Shown here: piece after piece, positions 5,999-12,619 of the stretch
How the letters are laid out: each line of letters starts with the position of its first letter
Numbering within the stretch: the stretch's first letter is position 1
Origin: an uncultured Eubacterium sp.
GTDB lineage: Bacteria; Bacillota; Clostridia; Lachnospirales; Lachnospiraceae
Assembly: GCA_910584595.1 (NCBI GenBank)
Contig: CAJUBQ010000082.1
Coordinates: 3,105 to 20,683 of the forward strand
Length of the DNA stretch: 17,579 nucleotides
Reading direction: 5' to 3'
Program-made: the position numbers and the translations under genes
The notes under the pieces: model-generated
Database searches by the model: none
What the model saw: the letters and a program-made list of their open reading frames with translations, nothing else
Told to the model about the DNA's origin: nothing

Positions 5999-7048
5999 TC
6001 AACCCTCCCAATCATTTTCAATGACTTTCCAGCATTGCGGATCAGGCGCATACATATTCCCTGTATAGCCATAGGTCACAGCCGGACATCCCCTGCAAAA
6101 TCCACGAAGTTCACATCTGCTGCATTTTTCAAATTTATCAAAATCCCGATACCGTTCCATATTTGCCCCCATAAACAGGTCATACATGGAACTTTCGAAT
6201 ACATTTCCTATTTTACTTTCCATTCGCCGACAGGCATATACATCACCCGTTGGAAGAATTGTCATATGGCTGATCGCACAGTGACAGCCGTCATATATCA
6301 TTTTCTGATCCGCATCTTTTGGTATTTTAAATATCCCTTTTTCATACAAAAGCAACGTCCATAAATGATCTTTTAACTGAAACGTAGTGTGACTGTCTTT
6401 ATATTGTTCATACTTTGCCCAACATTTTTCCAAAAACGCTTTGTATTCAAGAGGAGGAATATGGTATTCTTCTGCTTTCTGCCCACTGGTAGGGCAATAT
6501 CTTCCGAATGCAAATACATCCACATTTCTATCCACTGCCAGATCAATCATATCAGGGAACTCATCTTTATTCACACAGGATACCGTAGACATTATTGCGC
6601 AATACATTCCTGCTTTCCTGATACATTCTATTTTATCTATTGTAACATCAAATGAGCCGGGCTTTCTAAATTTGTCATGTGTCTCTCTCATTCCGTCCAG
6701 TGAAAGCTGATACTTTCTGCAGCCATACTCATAAAGTCTTTTACATACTTCATCCGTCAAATGGAACGGATTGCCCAATATTCCAAAAGTAATATGATGT
6801 TTTTTCAGCAATTCACATAGTTTCCAAAAATCTTTGTGTAAAATCGGATCTCCGCCTGTAATATAAAAATATGGTGTGCGTTGTAATCTTTCGCACATAT
6901 CCATACAACTTAAGACTACGGTATCCATTTCTTTAAATGTCATCTGTTGTAAGCAAATATGGTTATTCTCAGAAAAAATATAACAATGTCTGCATCTTTG
7001 GTCACATTCATCTGTAATATGCCATTGGAACGCAAAGTATGGTTTCAT
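5999..7048 (-). CDS. Radical SAM/SPASM peptide maturase (ACGX-type system)
   Basis: This 349-residue enzyme has the radical SAM cluster motif C15-X3-C19-X2-C22 (ECDQRCRHCY), the SAM-binding ITGGDP segment, and a C-terminal SPASM region with ILPTGDVYACRRM, CSRCELRGFCRGCP and PDPQC for auxiliary Fe-S clusters. Such enzymes install thioether or carbon crosslinks in ribosomal peptides. AGGAGG precedes the ATG at 7048. Its substrate is almost certainly the cysteine-repeat peptide encoded 112 bases upstream on the same strand. From memory, protein family databases define a 'radical SAM/SPASM, ACGX system' group beside ACGX-repeat peptides; I know of no characterised product for it. The next gene begins one base after its stop codon. 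Confidence 0.92.
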   Translation of the reverse strand: MKPYFAFQWHITDECDQRCRHCYIFSENNHICLQQMTFKEMDTVVLSCMDMCERLQRTPYFYITGGDPILHKDFWKLCELLKKHHITFGILGNPFHLTDEVCKRLYEYGCRKYQLSLDGMRETHDKFRKPGSFDVTIDKIECIRKAGMYCAIMSTVSCVNKDEFPDMIDLAVDRNVDVFAFGRYCPTSGQKAEEYHIPPLEYKAFLEKCWAKYEQYKDSHTTFQLKDHLWTLLLYEKGIFKIPKDADQKMIYDGCHCAISHMTILPTGDVYACRRMESKIGNVFESSMYDLFMGANMERYRDFDKFEKCSRCELRGFCRGCPAVTYGYTGNMYAPDPQCWKVIENDWEG

Positions 7049-7084
7049 TTTGAATATTCCTCCTAAAGTTTTTCTTTTGGGCCA

Positions 7085-7124
7085 TTATGGACACACAGCC
7101 GCAGAAAAAACCGCGTGCCCATAA
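7085..7124 (-). promoter_or_regulatory. Hairpin between peptide gene and maturase gene
   Basis: In the 112-base gap, the minus strand forms TTATGG...CCATAA, extended inward by GCAC/GTGT and CGC/GCG pairings around a T-rich loop. It lies 37 bases before the maturase start. Such hairpins between a precursor and its maturase often reduce readthrough or stabilise the precursor mRNA; there is no uridine tract directly after it, so complete termination is unlikely. Confidence 0.45.
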
Positions 7125-7160
7125 CCACATCGATACATTATGTATCTTACGAATCAAAGT

Positions 7161-7403
7161 TTATTTCGTTTTCGGATCACCTGCTCCGCAAGCTGATCCA
7201 GGCGTTTTCTCCGGTTTCGGATCTGCCGCGCCACATGCTGATCCACATGCTGATCCAGGCGTTTCCTCCGGTTTCGGATCGCCTGCTCCGCATGCTGATC
7301 CAGGTGTTTTCTCCGGTTTTGGATCTGCTGCGCCACATGCTGATCCACATGCTGATCCAACGCTCGTGCCTGCAAATGCTGCGACATTTTCAAGATTACT
7401 CAT
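7161..7403 (-). CDS. ACGX-repeat RiPP precursor peptide (six Cys, four CX3D)
   Basis: This is an 80-residue precursor. A short leader (MSNLENVAAFAGTSVG) is followed by two copies of a 34-residue unit, SACGSACGAADPKPEKTPG then SACGAGDPKPEETPG, the second ending GDPKTK. All six cysteines (19, 23, 38, 53, 57, 72) occur in ACG. Four of them lie in Cys-X3-Asp (C23-D27, C38-D42, C57-D61, C72-D76), the spacing used for Cys-to-Asp-beta thioethers in freyrasin-type ranthipeptides; C19 and C53 are extra. The ATG at 7403 has GGAGG eight bases upstream; a longer open frame from 7421 would start at the wrong side of this site. The order precursor, SPASM enzyme, nitroreductase supports a RiPP cassette. The final product's role is unknown. 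Confidence 0.88.
   Translation of the reverse strand: MSNLENVAAFAGTSVGSACGSACGAADPKPEKTPGSACGAGDPKPEETPGSACGSACGAADPKPEKTPGSACGAGDPKTK
7164..7355 (-). repeat. 102-bp tandem repeat in the precursor gene
   Basis: Residues 17-50 (7254-7355) and 51-80 (7164-7253, truncated by six residues-worth at the 3' end) are a near-identical DNA duplication, and each half itself contains related subunits (CATGCTGATCC recurs). The repeat gives the peptide its duplicated cysteine pattern and could change copy number by slippage or recombination. Confidence 0.8.
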
Positions 7404-7452
7404 AATAGTTACCTCCTTCATTTGTTTGCTTGATTTTCTGACCTCTTTGGTC

Positions 7453-7465
7453 TATACTTAGTATA
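7453..7465. promoter_or_regulatory. Palindrome overlapping the peptide promoter, candidate HxlR operator
   Basis: TATACTTAGTATA is a 13-bp perfect dyad around one T, lying 50 bases before the peptide start. On the minus strand it overlaps the likely -10 region, with TTGTCT 18 bases upstream of TATAGA as a weak -35/-10 pair. A second dyad, CACTA-N10-TAGTG (7494-7513), lies closer to the regulator gene. HxlR-family proteins bind short palindromes like these in the intergenic region they share with their targets. Confidence 0.5.
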
Positions 7466-7569
7466 AGTTGCAACAGACAAAAATAAAAGTACGCACTATT
7501 TTATTATGTAGTGAGCTTTTCCTTAGTTAGTGCAAAAATGAATGTTACATGCCATAGGAGGTGTCCTTT

Positions 7570-7905
7570 ATGTTGACCAAAGACGAACTGCCAGCCTGCC
7601 CTGTCGCCACAACACTTATGCTGATTGGAAATAAGTGGAAGATATTTATTGTACAAAGACTATTAGACCGTCCCTGGAGATTTAATGAACTGCAAAAAGA
7701 TATTCCCGGCATCAGCCAACGGGTTTTAACAGATAATCTTCGTTCTATGGAAAATGACGGTATCATTACCCGTACTGTTTATCCGGAAGTTCCTGTCCGG
7801 GTAGAGTATACTTTAAGTGAATTAGGCAATACTATGCGCCCAATCATATCCTCTTTATTTGATTGGGGAATGATGTATCAATCTTTGGTAAATTCAAGTA
7901 AATAA
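7570..7905 (+). CDS. HxlR-family winged-helix regulator
   Basis: This 111-residue protein matches the HxlR family throughout: PACPVATTLMLIGNKWKI, the RFNELQKDIPGISQRVLTDNLRSMENDGI helix-turn-helix, and the wing TVYPEVPVRVEYTLSELG. Cys10 in the N-terminal CP motif is the position used for thiol or electrophile sensing in several relatives (HypR, YodB types). The ATG at 7570 has TAGGAGGTG just upstream; an in-frame GTG lies inside that site and is rejected. It is divergent from the peptide operon and probably controls it, with redox or electrophile stress as the likely signal. It ends in a strong bidirectional hairpin. Confidence 0.92.
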   Translation: MLTKDELPACPVATTLMLIGNKWKIFIVQRLLDRPWRFNELQKDIPGISQRVLTDNLRSMENDGIITRTVYPEVPVRVEYTLSELGNTMRPIISSLFDWGMMYQSLVNSSK

Positions 7906-7908
7906 TGT

Positions 7909-7942
7909 AAACGGTCTGAAACCCAAACATTTCAGACCGTTT
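7909..7942. terminator. Bidirectional intrinsic terminator between convergent genes
   Basis: AAACGGTCTGAAA and TTTCAGACCGTTT are perfect 13-bp arms around CCCAAACA. The hairpin begins three bases after the HxlR stop and is followed by ATTCTT on the plus strand; the hydrolase gene converges from the other side and ends at 7977. Confidence 0.85.
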
Positions 7943-7976
7943 ATTCTTATCCTGTTTTCAATTTATTTAGATGCTG

Positions 7977-9074
7977 TTAATCAATAAAAAAATGTTTATA
8001 AGGCACCGTATCTACCATCGGATGATTGATTCCATGAAACTGGCAGCCATCTTCTCCATAGCAGGTCCCATGATCGGAACAGCAAATGACAAATGCATTG
8101 CCTCTTTTTGCTTTCCATCCGTCAAACAGTCGCCCTAACTGGCCATCTGCATACCGAAGAGCTGCTGCATGACTTTTCTGACTATCATGTGTCTCTTTGT
8201 CCAAATAAAAATAATTCGGATAATGGATCGCAGCCACATTTACGTATAAAAAGATTTTTTGTTCTTTTGAAACATCTTCCAGCTTTTTTAAAATGAAATC
8301 CACCTGATTTTGTGTACTTTCTTTTACCATACATCCAAAAGAAGGATTCCACCAGCTTTTTTGAAAATACCCCGGAAAAACTTTTCCGATATCCGAACGC
8401 TTATCAAAAAAAGATACTCCTCCTACACACCAGGTATAATACCCGTCCTTCGCAAGCCCTTCCATCATCGTACTGCCCGAAAAGGCATAAGCATTCTCAG
8501 GCGCTTTTCTGCGCAATCCAATCGCCGTCGGATAAAACAGCAAATCTCGGTCAGCCTGCTTTTTGGTATGATATGCGCATGGCAAAAATCCGGCAAACAT
8601 GGCATGATGCGAAGGATATGTAAAATTTCCCGGAGCCTGGCATTTCACCCAGCTGCCATAGCGATTCAGCACAGGGATTCTTCCGGCAGCTTCTTCTTGC
8701 ACTGCGATATCATAACGCAGCGCATCCAGACAAATAAATAAAATATCCATCGCCCCAACCACTTGTTTCATATTAACCAAAGACATTTGCTTATCACTAA
8801 CTACTGCTGCATTTTCTGTCATTTCTATTTTCTGCATCTTTATCTGATTTCCTGTGATCTGATTTTCGGTGTTCCGATTTTTTATGTTCCGATTTTCTAT
8901 GTTCCGATTTTCTATGTTCCGATTTTCGGTGTTCTGATTTCCTGTGTTCCGATTTTCTATATTTCGATTTTGGGTGTTCCGATTTTTTATGTTCCGATTT
9001 TCGGTGTTCCGATTTCCTGTGTTCCGATTCTCTGTGATCTGATTTTCTGTAATCCGATCTTCTATTTCTGACAT
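7977..9074 (-). CDS. STM4013/SEN3800-like sulfatase-fold hydrolase with N-terminal pentapeptide repeats
   Basis: The C-terminal about 260 residues match the alkaline phosphatase/sulfatase fold as seen in STM4013-type hydrolases: MDILFICLDALRYDIA (metal-binding Asp near the start), GNFTYPSHHAMFAGFLP, and CCSDHGTCYGEDG...GINHPMVDTVPY near the end. The first 77 residues are an N/I/T/E/R-rich extension of 14 pentapeptides of pattern N-(I/T)-x-N-(R/Q), absent from the family. The STM4011, STM4012 and STM4014 partners are not present. The start is uncertain: ATG 9074 is in frame but has no close ribosome binding site, whereas ATG 9084 is well placed behind AAGGAA but in another frame. An internal start at the MKQVVGAMDILFI segment would give a normal-length enzyme. 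Substrate unknown. Confidence 0.8.
   Translation of the reverse strand: MSEIEDRITENQITENRNTGNRNTENRNIKNRNTQNRNIENRNTGNQNTENRNIENRNIENRNIKNRNTENQITGNQIKMQKIEMTENAAVVSDKQMSLVNMKQVVGAMDILFICLDALRYDIAVQEEAAGRIPVLNRYGSWVKCQAPGNFTYPSHHAMFAGFLPCAYHTKKQADRDLLFYPTAIGLRRKAPENAYAFSGSTMMEGLAKDGYYTWCVGGVSFFDKRSDIGKVFPGYFQKSWWNPSFGCMVKESTQNQVDFILKKLEDVSKEQKIFLYVNVAAIHYPNYFYLDKETHDSQKSHAAALRYADGQLGRLFDGWKAKRGNAFVICCSDHGTCYGEDGCQFHGINHPMVDTVPYKHFFID
8844..9053 (-). repeat. 14 x 15-bp tandem repeat in the hydrolase gene
   Basis: The unit reads about AATCGGAACACCGAA on the minus strand and is repeated 14 times with scattered substitutions. It contains no stop codon in several frames, which is why long meaningless frames appear on both strands here. 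In the hydrolase frame each unit encodes N-(I/T)-x-N-(R/Q). Because the unit is a multiple of three, changes in copy number alter protein length without changing frame. Confidence 0.9.
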
Positions 9075-9098
9075 ACTGTTTCATTTAAATTCCTTTTT

Positions 9099-9127
9099 AG
9101 TATAAATCAGATAATAGCAAAAAGCAA
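9099..9127 (-). promoter_or_regulatory. Promoter of the repeat-bearing hydrolase gene
   Basis: On the minus strand TTGCTT (9127-9122) and TATACT (9104-9099) are 17 bases apart. The predicted start of transcription is near 9092, only about 8 bases before ATG 9084 and about 18 before ATG 9074, so the leader is very short and the AAGGAA motif may be only partly transcribed. Confidence 0.6.
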
Positions 9128-9145
9128 TGGCTAATAACGTCAGAT

Positions 9146-9191
9146 GTCCCACAAACAACAGTAATTTTGTTTGTCCTGTTGTTTGTGGGAC
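9146..9191. terminator. Strong stem-loop downstream of the Hsp20 gene
   Basis: GTCCCACAAACAACAG and CTGTTGTTTGTGGGAC are perfect 16-bp arms with a 14-base loop. On the plus strand it is followed by TTTT; on the minus strand, the direction of Hsp20 transcription, no uridine run follows. It probably ends the Hsp20 transcript, but the orientation of the T tract is reversed. Confidence 0.6.
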
Positions 9192-9242
9192 TTTTCATAT
9201 CCATGAAATCGATTGTGTACAAGCTGATTTCCAGCGCCTGAA

Positions 9243-9686
9243 TTATCCTTCAATCGCAATATATTTACTCTCTTCTACTTCCGGTTTCACTTCTTTCTTC
9301 GGCACAGACACTTTTAAAATTCCATCTTCAAATCTGGCTTTAATATCTTCCTGTGTTACCGCATCTCCTACATAAAAGCTTCTGCTGCAGGAACCATAAT
9401 ATCTTTCGCGGCGGATATATTTTCCATCTTTATCCTTTTCGCCGTCGTCTTTGCTGGAAGATGCGCTGATTGTCAGATAGCCTTCTTTTAATTCTGCCTG
9501 AACATCTGATTTTTTAAATCCCGGCAGATCAATATCTAATTCAAAGCCATTTGCTGTCTCTTTGATATCGGTACGCATCACATTGCTTGTTGGCGTATTG
9601 TACCGCATCAGTGATTTTGACGGACGGGTAAAATCATTAAAAAATTCATCAAATAAATTTTCTCCAAAAATACTAGGCATTAACAT
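9243..9686 (-). CDS. Hsp20/alpha-crystallin small heat shock protein
   Basis: This 147-residue chaperone has a short N-terminal arm (MLMPSIFGENLFDEFFNDF), an alpha-crystallin domain from about residue 38 (TDIKETANGFELDIDLPGFKK...VSVPKK) and the C-terminal I-x-I anchor in KYIAIEG. Such proteins form oligomers that hold unfolding proteins. GGAGG lies eight bases before ATG 9686. A CIRCE element overlaps its promoter, so HrcA repression and heat induction are expected. It interrupts the tetrapyrrole operon on its 3' side, where hemB/hemD-type genes might have been expected. Confidence 0.95.
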   Translation of the reverse strand: MLMPSIFGENLFDEFFNDFTRPSKSLMRYNTPTSNVMRTDIKETANGFELDIDLPGFKKSDVQAELKEGYLTISASSSKDDGEKDKDGKYIRRERYYGSCSRSFYVGDAVTQEDIKARFEDGILKVSVPKKEVKPEVEESKYIAIEG

Positions 9687-9762
9687 AGGTCATTCCTCCA
9701 TTTCTTATTTTAGCCGGTATATTTATTGTTACCGGTTCGTGCTTTGTTTTGTTTACAATAAT

Positions 9763-9791
9763 GTTATATCACGTTTATTAGCACTCGTCAA
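9763..9791 (-). promoter_or_regulatory. Promoter of the Hsp20 gene
   Basis: On the minus strand TTGACG (9791-9786) and TATAAC (9768-9763) are 17 bases apart. The -35 box lies inside the CIRCE spacer and right arm, so HrcA binding would block RNA polymerase directly. Confidence 0.8.
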
Positions 9792-9804
9792 GAGTGAGTG
9801 CTAA
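9778..9804. promoter_or_regulatory. CIRCE operator (HrcA binding site)
   Basis: TTAGCACTC-N9-GAGTGCTAA matches the CIRCE consensus exactly in both nine-base arms with the canonical nine-base spacer. It is the established binding site of the HrcA repressor and overlaps the Hsp20 promoter. Confidence 0.95.
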
Positions 9805-9959
9805 TAAAATGTGTGAATTTTTTGTGAAGTCAGGAAATAGAAAGATTTTATTTACATCTTTTCTAAAAAGACTAACAACCACAATGGTATGATGCCCGGA
9901 TATAGCCCGTACTATCCATTTTTTAATAATTCCTGTACATTTAAATGTTTCTTGCTCTT

Positions 9960-10853
9960 TCATTGCGGTAAACCTGCCAATTTATGTGCCAGCTGTATTC
10001 CCGCCTGCTGCGCATACTGTTTTGGCGCTACTATTTTATCTTTATGTACCGTATGATCTAAACCCGCAGTCATACCTGTAAGTATCATCTCATTTCCTTT
10101 GATGGAAGCATGTGCTGCTATCGGCGAAGAACACCCGCCGCCAAACGCGCTTACAAAGCTGCGCTCTGCCAACGCCTGCCACCTGGCGTCTTCATCAAAA
10201 AAACCTTCCAAAATACTACGTTCAAAGTCTTTTCTGCCCTGCACAGCTAATATTCCCTGTCCCGCAGCAGGGACCATCTCATCGATCGTAAACCACTCGC
10301 TAATCCGATCATTCAGACCAATCCTGCGCAAACCGGCTGCTGCAAGCACAAGTGCACCATATGCACCGCTATCCAGCTTATGAAGGCGAGTCAGGATGTT
10401 TCCACGAACAGATCGAATCTGACATCCTGCATAGATTTGCATAAGCTGCACCCGGCGTCTCGGACTGGACGTTCCGATTGGTTTCTTTACATCCAGCTGC
10501 CCGCATCCTTGCGGCAATACGAGCACATCCCTCGGCTCCTCTCTGCGTGAATACCCTAGAATCGGAAAATCCTCAGAAATTTCCACAGGCAAATCTTTTA
10601 AAGAATGTACAGACAAATCTGTACGCCCTTCATACAGTGCGATATCCAGCTCTTTTACAAAAAGTCCTTTTCCTCCGATTTCATCCAAATTTCTGTCTAA
10701 AATCTTATCTCCGGTAGTTTTCATTTTCACAAGTATGACGTCGTATTCCGGATGGTTAATCTGTATATATTGTTTTAACAGCTCTGCCTGTGCAACCGCC
10801 AGTAAACTCTCTCTTGTACCAATACGAATCGTTTTTTTCATTTCTCCACTCAT
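9960..10853 (-). CDS. hemC: Hydroxymethylbilane synthase (porphobilinogen deaminase)
   Basis: This 297-residue enzyme polymerises four porphobilinogens to hydroxymethylbilane in the cytoplasm. Visible motifs are the N-terminal IRIGTRESLLAVAQA, HSLKDLP with catalytic Asp87 (83-89), TSSPRRR (129-134) and the GGGC241SSP site that carries the dipyrromethane cofactor. Length is normal. The start at 10853 overlaps the previous gene by ATGA; a Met at codon 5 is the alternative. The gene follows hemA and the precorrin-2 dehydrogenase gene, fitting a siroheme/cobalamin precursor operon. hemB and hemD/cobA do not follow, although they commonly do. Confidence 0.97.
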   Translation of the reverse strand: MSGEMKKTIRIGTRESLLAVAQAELLKQYIQINHPEYDVILVKMKTTGDKILDRNLDEIGGKGLFVKELDIALYEGRTDLSVHSLKDLPVEISEDFPILGYSRREEPRDVLVLPQGCGQLDVKKPIGTSSPRRRVQLMQIYAGCQIRSVRGNILTRLHKLDSGAYGALVLAAAGLRRIGLNDRISEWFTIDEMVPAAGQGILAVQGRKDFERSILEGFFDEDARWQALAERSFVSAFGGGCSSPIAAHASIKGNEMILTGMTAGLDHTVHKDKIVAPKQYAQQAGIQLAHKLAGLPQ

Positions 10854-11320
10854 TTCCCCATATCATCTTCCATACGCAATTTTGCACTAAACTTTGCCAC
10901 TTTCTTATGATTTCCATCTGTGCTTATCACTGCGATCAACAGTCCATCCCGTTCCACGAATGCCGGGAAATAAAAATCACACTGACTGCTGTCTGATGCA
11001 TTATTGACAGGAATTCCTTTCCGGCGGCATTCTATGCTGATCCTCTCATTGATTTGCTTATCATCTGTCGCCGCAAGCACCAAATCTGCATCTTTCTTTT
11101 GTATCTCGTCATACTGATACGGGCGCTGTTCGATAAAAAGCCGATGAGCATAGTTTTTTTGCAATTCCCATATTCCTTTTTGAATCTGCGGCGCTTTGAC
11201 AACAACAGATGCTCCAAAGCGCAATACCCCCGCAATACGACGTCCTGCTATCTTTCCTGCTCCATATACAAGAATCTTTTTTTGATCTATATTTACAAAA
11301 AATGGAAAATATGACTGCAT
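10850..11320 (-). CDS. Precorrin-2 dehydrogenase (siroheme synthase N-domain type)
   Basis: This 156-residue NAD-dependent dehydrogenase converts precorrin-2 to sirohydrochlorin. It starts with the FPFFVNIDQKKILVYGAGKIAGRR dinucleotide-binding segment (GAGKIAGRR at 20-28), then VLAATDD and VNNASDSSQCDFYFPA, in which an Asp of the N-x-x-D region corresponds to the proposed catalytic residue of the family. It lacks the C-terminal SAM methyltransferase domain of CysG. GGAGGTG precedes the ATG at 11320. The order hemA, this gene, hemC is common in Clostridia. Whether it also has ferrochelatase activity cannot be judged. Confidence 0.9.
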   Translation of the reverse strand: MQSYFPFFVNIDQKKILVYGAGKIAGRRIAGVLRFGASVVVKAPQIQKGIWELQKNYAHRLFIEQRPYQYDEIQKKDADLVLAATDDKQINERISIECRRKGIPVNNASDSSQCDFYFPAFVERDGLLIAVISTDGNHKKVAKFSAKLRMEDDMGK

Positions 11321-11348
11321 CCTGCGTCACCTCCAAAAAACCGTCCGT

Positions 11349-12578
11349 CTAATATCTGATATTTTCCAAAATCTCCAGACATTTCAATAACTCTTCTCCT
11401 TTTAATTCATCCCGCAGCGCAAATAACATTTTATCCACAACTTTGTGTGCACTTTCTTTTAACATATCTGTTACGATCTCCTGCTCCTCTTTTCGGAGAC
11501 ATCCTAACCCACGTCCCATGCGCCAACAAATTTCCTCTGCAGCCTGCCTGCCAACCTGCTGCATTCTTGGAATCAAATCCCTGCACTCATACCAGCCTTT
11601 AAATTCCTCCAGTTTTCGTTCTAATATTTTTTCCGCAGTTTCTTTTTGTATGAAAAATTCTTCTGTCATCGTTTCATTTTCAAAAGAGTCTATGTCATAT
11701 AATGTAACCCCTTTTAATTGTGCGATTTCCTCTTCCATATCCCGCGGAACTGCCAGGTCAATAAATATTTGTTCTCTGCACTGTTCGCCTCTGGCCTGCA
11801 TCAGCTGTTCTTTTCGAATCGTAAGATTTGGGCTGACCGTCGCTGAAAGTATCAAATCACAAGACGGGATTTTTTCATATCGCTCTCCGTAATTTATCCT
11901 GCTGCATCCTTTCGGAATCTCCACCATTCCGCTTCGATATTGACGCACAGTAACCGTTACGTATGCGCCTTCAGCCCGCATGGTCTCTGCAGCCAGCTTC
12001 CCCATTTGCCCATTTCCGATTACCAGACATTTTTTTCCTTCAAACCGAAACCCAAGTTGTTTCACAGCCGCAAGAGCGCTATGTACCGCTGATATATTTC
12101 CATGCGCTGACATTGCCTTCGTCTTTACTTCCTTCCCGGCGGTCACCGCATGTCGAAACAATACTTCCAGCAATGTATCGGTACAATTTAGTTCCCTCGC
12201 TTTTCTGACAGCCTCTTTGACTTGTGTCAAAATCTGATCTTCCCCAACAATTCTGGACTTTAATCCGGCAGTCAGATAAAATAAATGGCGGACAGCTTCT
12301 TGTGATCTGCGAATCGAAAAATAAGGTTCAAATACTTCCGCAGGGCCGGGAAATGGCCTGATTTTCTCTAACAGCGCAGGCATTTTAATCTCACATGCTT
12401 CCGTACTGACATACAGTTCCATTCGGTTGCACGTTGACACCAGCACACACCCCCTTATACCGGGCTGCATGGCAATTTTTTGCATCGCACGTTCCGCCTG
12501 CAATGTTGTAAAAGAAAATTGCTCTCGTATTTTCAGCTCCGCCGTACTATGATCTATACCTATCATCTGAATATTCAT
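11349..12578 (-). CDS. hemA: Glutamyl-tRNA reductase
   Basis: This 409-residue enzyme reduces glutamyl-tRNA to glutamate-1-semialdehyde, the first step of the C5 tetrapyrrole pathway. Motifs are IGIDHSTAELKIREQ, the catalytic C50 in VSTCNRMELY, SRIVGEDQILTQVKEA, the NADPH-binding CLVIGNGQMGKLAAE and the C-terminal dimerization helices. The start at 12578 has only a weak AAGGGTG upstream and overlaps the TGA of an eight-codon open frame. A tandem repeat array occupies the leader. It is the control point of the pathway, and leader features may matter for its expression. Confidence 0.97.
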   Translation of the reverse strand: MNIQMIGIDHSTAELKIREQFSFTTLQAERAMQKIAMQPGIRGCVLVSTCNRMELYVSTEACEIKMPALLEKIRPFPGPAEVFEPYFSIRRSQEAVRHLFYLTAGLKSRIVGEDQILTQVKEAVRKARELNCTDTLLEVLFRHAVTAGKEVKTKAMSAHGNISAVHSALAAVKQLGFRFEGKKCLVIGNGQMGKLAAETMRAEGAYVTVTVRQYRSGMVEIPKGCSRINYGERYEKIPSCDLILSATVSPNLTIRKEQLMQARGEQCREQIFIDLAVPRDMEEEIAQLKGVTLYDIDSFENETMTEEFFIQKETAEKILERKLEEFKGWYECRDLIPRMQQVGRQAAEEICWRMGRGLGCLRKEEQEIVTDMLKESAHKVVDKMLFALRDELKGEELLKCLEILENIRY

Positions 12579-12601
12579 CTTTTTTCACCCTTATCAGACA
12601 T
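12575..12601 (-). other. Eight-codon open frame overlapping the hemA start
   Basis: ATG at 12601 reads MSDKGEKR and ends with TGA sharing bases with the hemA ATG (ATGA). Its own upstream binding site is weak. It could couple translation to hemA or be chance; the position of its stop codon is the main point in its favour. Confidence 0.3.
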
Positions 12602-12619
12602 TTCTGTTGCATATCTCTC

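Noticed and set aside
7087..7461. Plus-strand proline/alanine-rich frame opposite the precursor gene
   Set aside because: It mirrors the peptide repeats; the minus strand has the ribosome binding site, the maturase context and the Cys pattern.
8763..9071. Plus-strand hydrophobic repeat protein (FYVPIFGVPI)
   Set aside because: It is the antisense reading of the 15-bp repeats; no binding site or promoter on the plus strand.
9778..9963. 61-codon minus-strand frame overlapping the hemC stop by ATGA
   Set aside because: It resembles no family I know, lacks a good ribosome binding site beyond the overlap, and its 3' end runs through the Hsp20 CIRCE element. A residual hemD or cobA start was considered but there is no matching motif.
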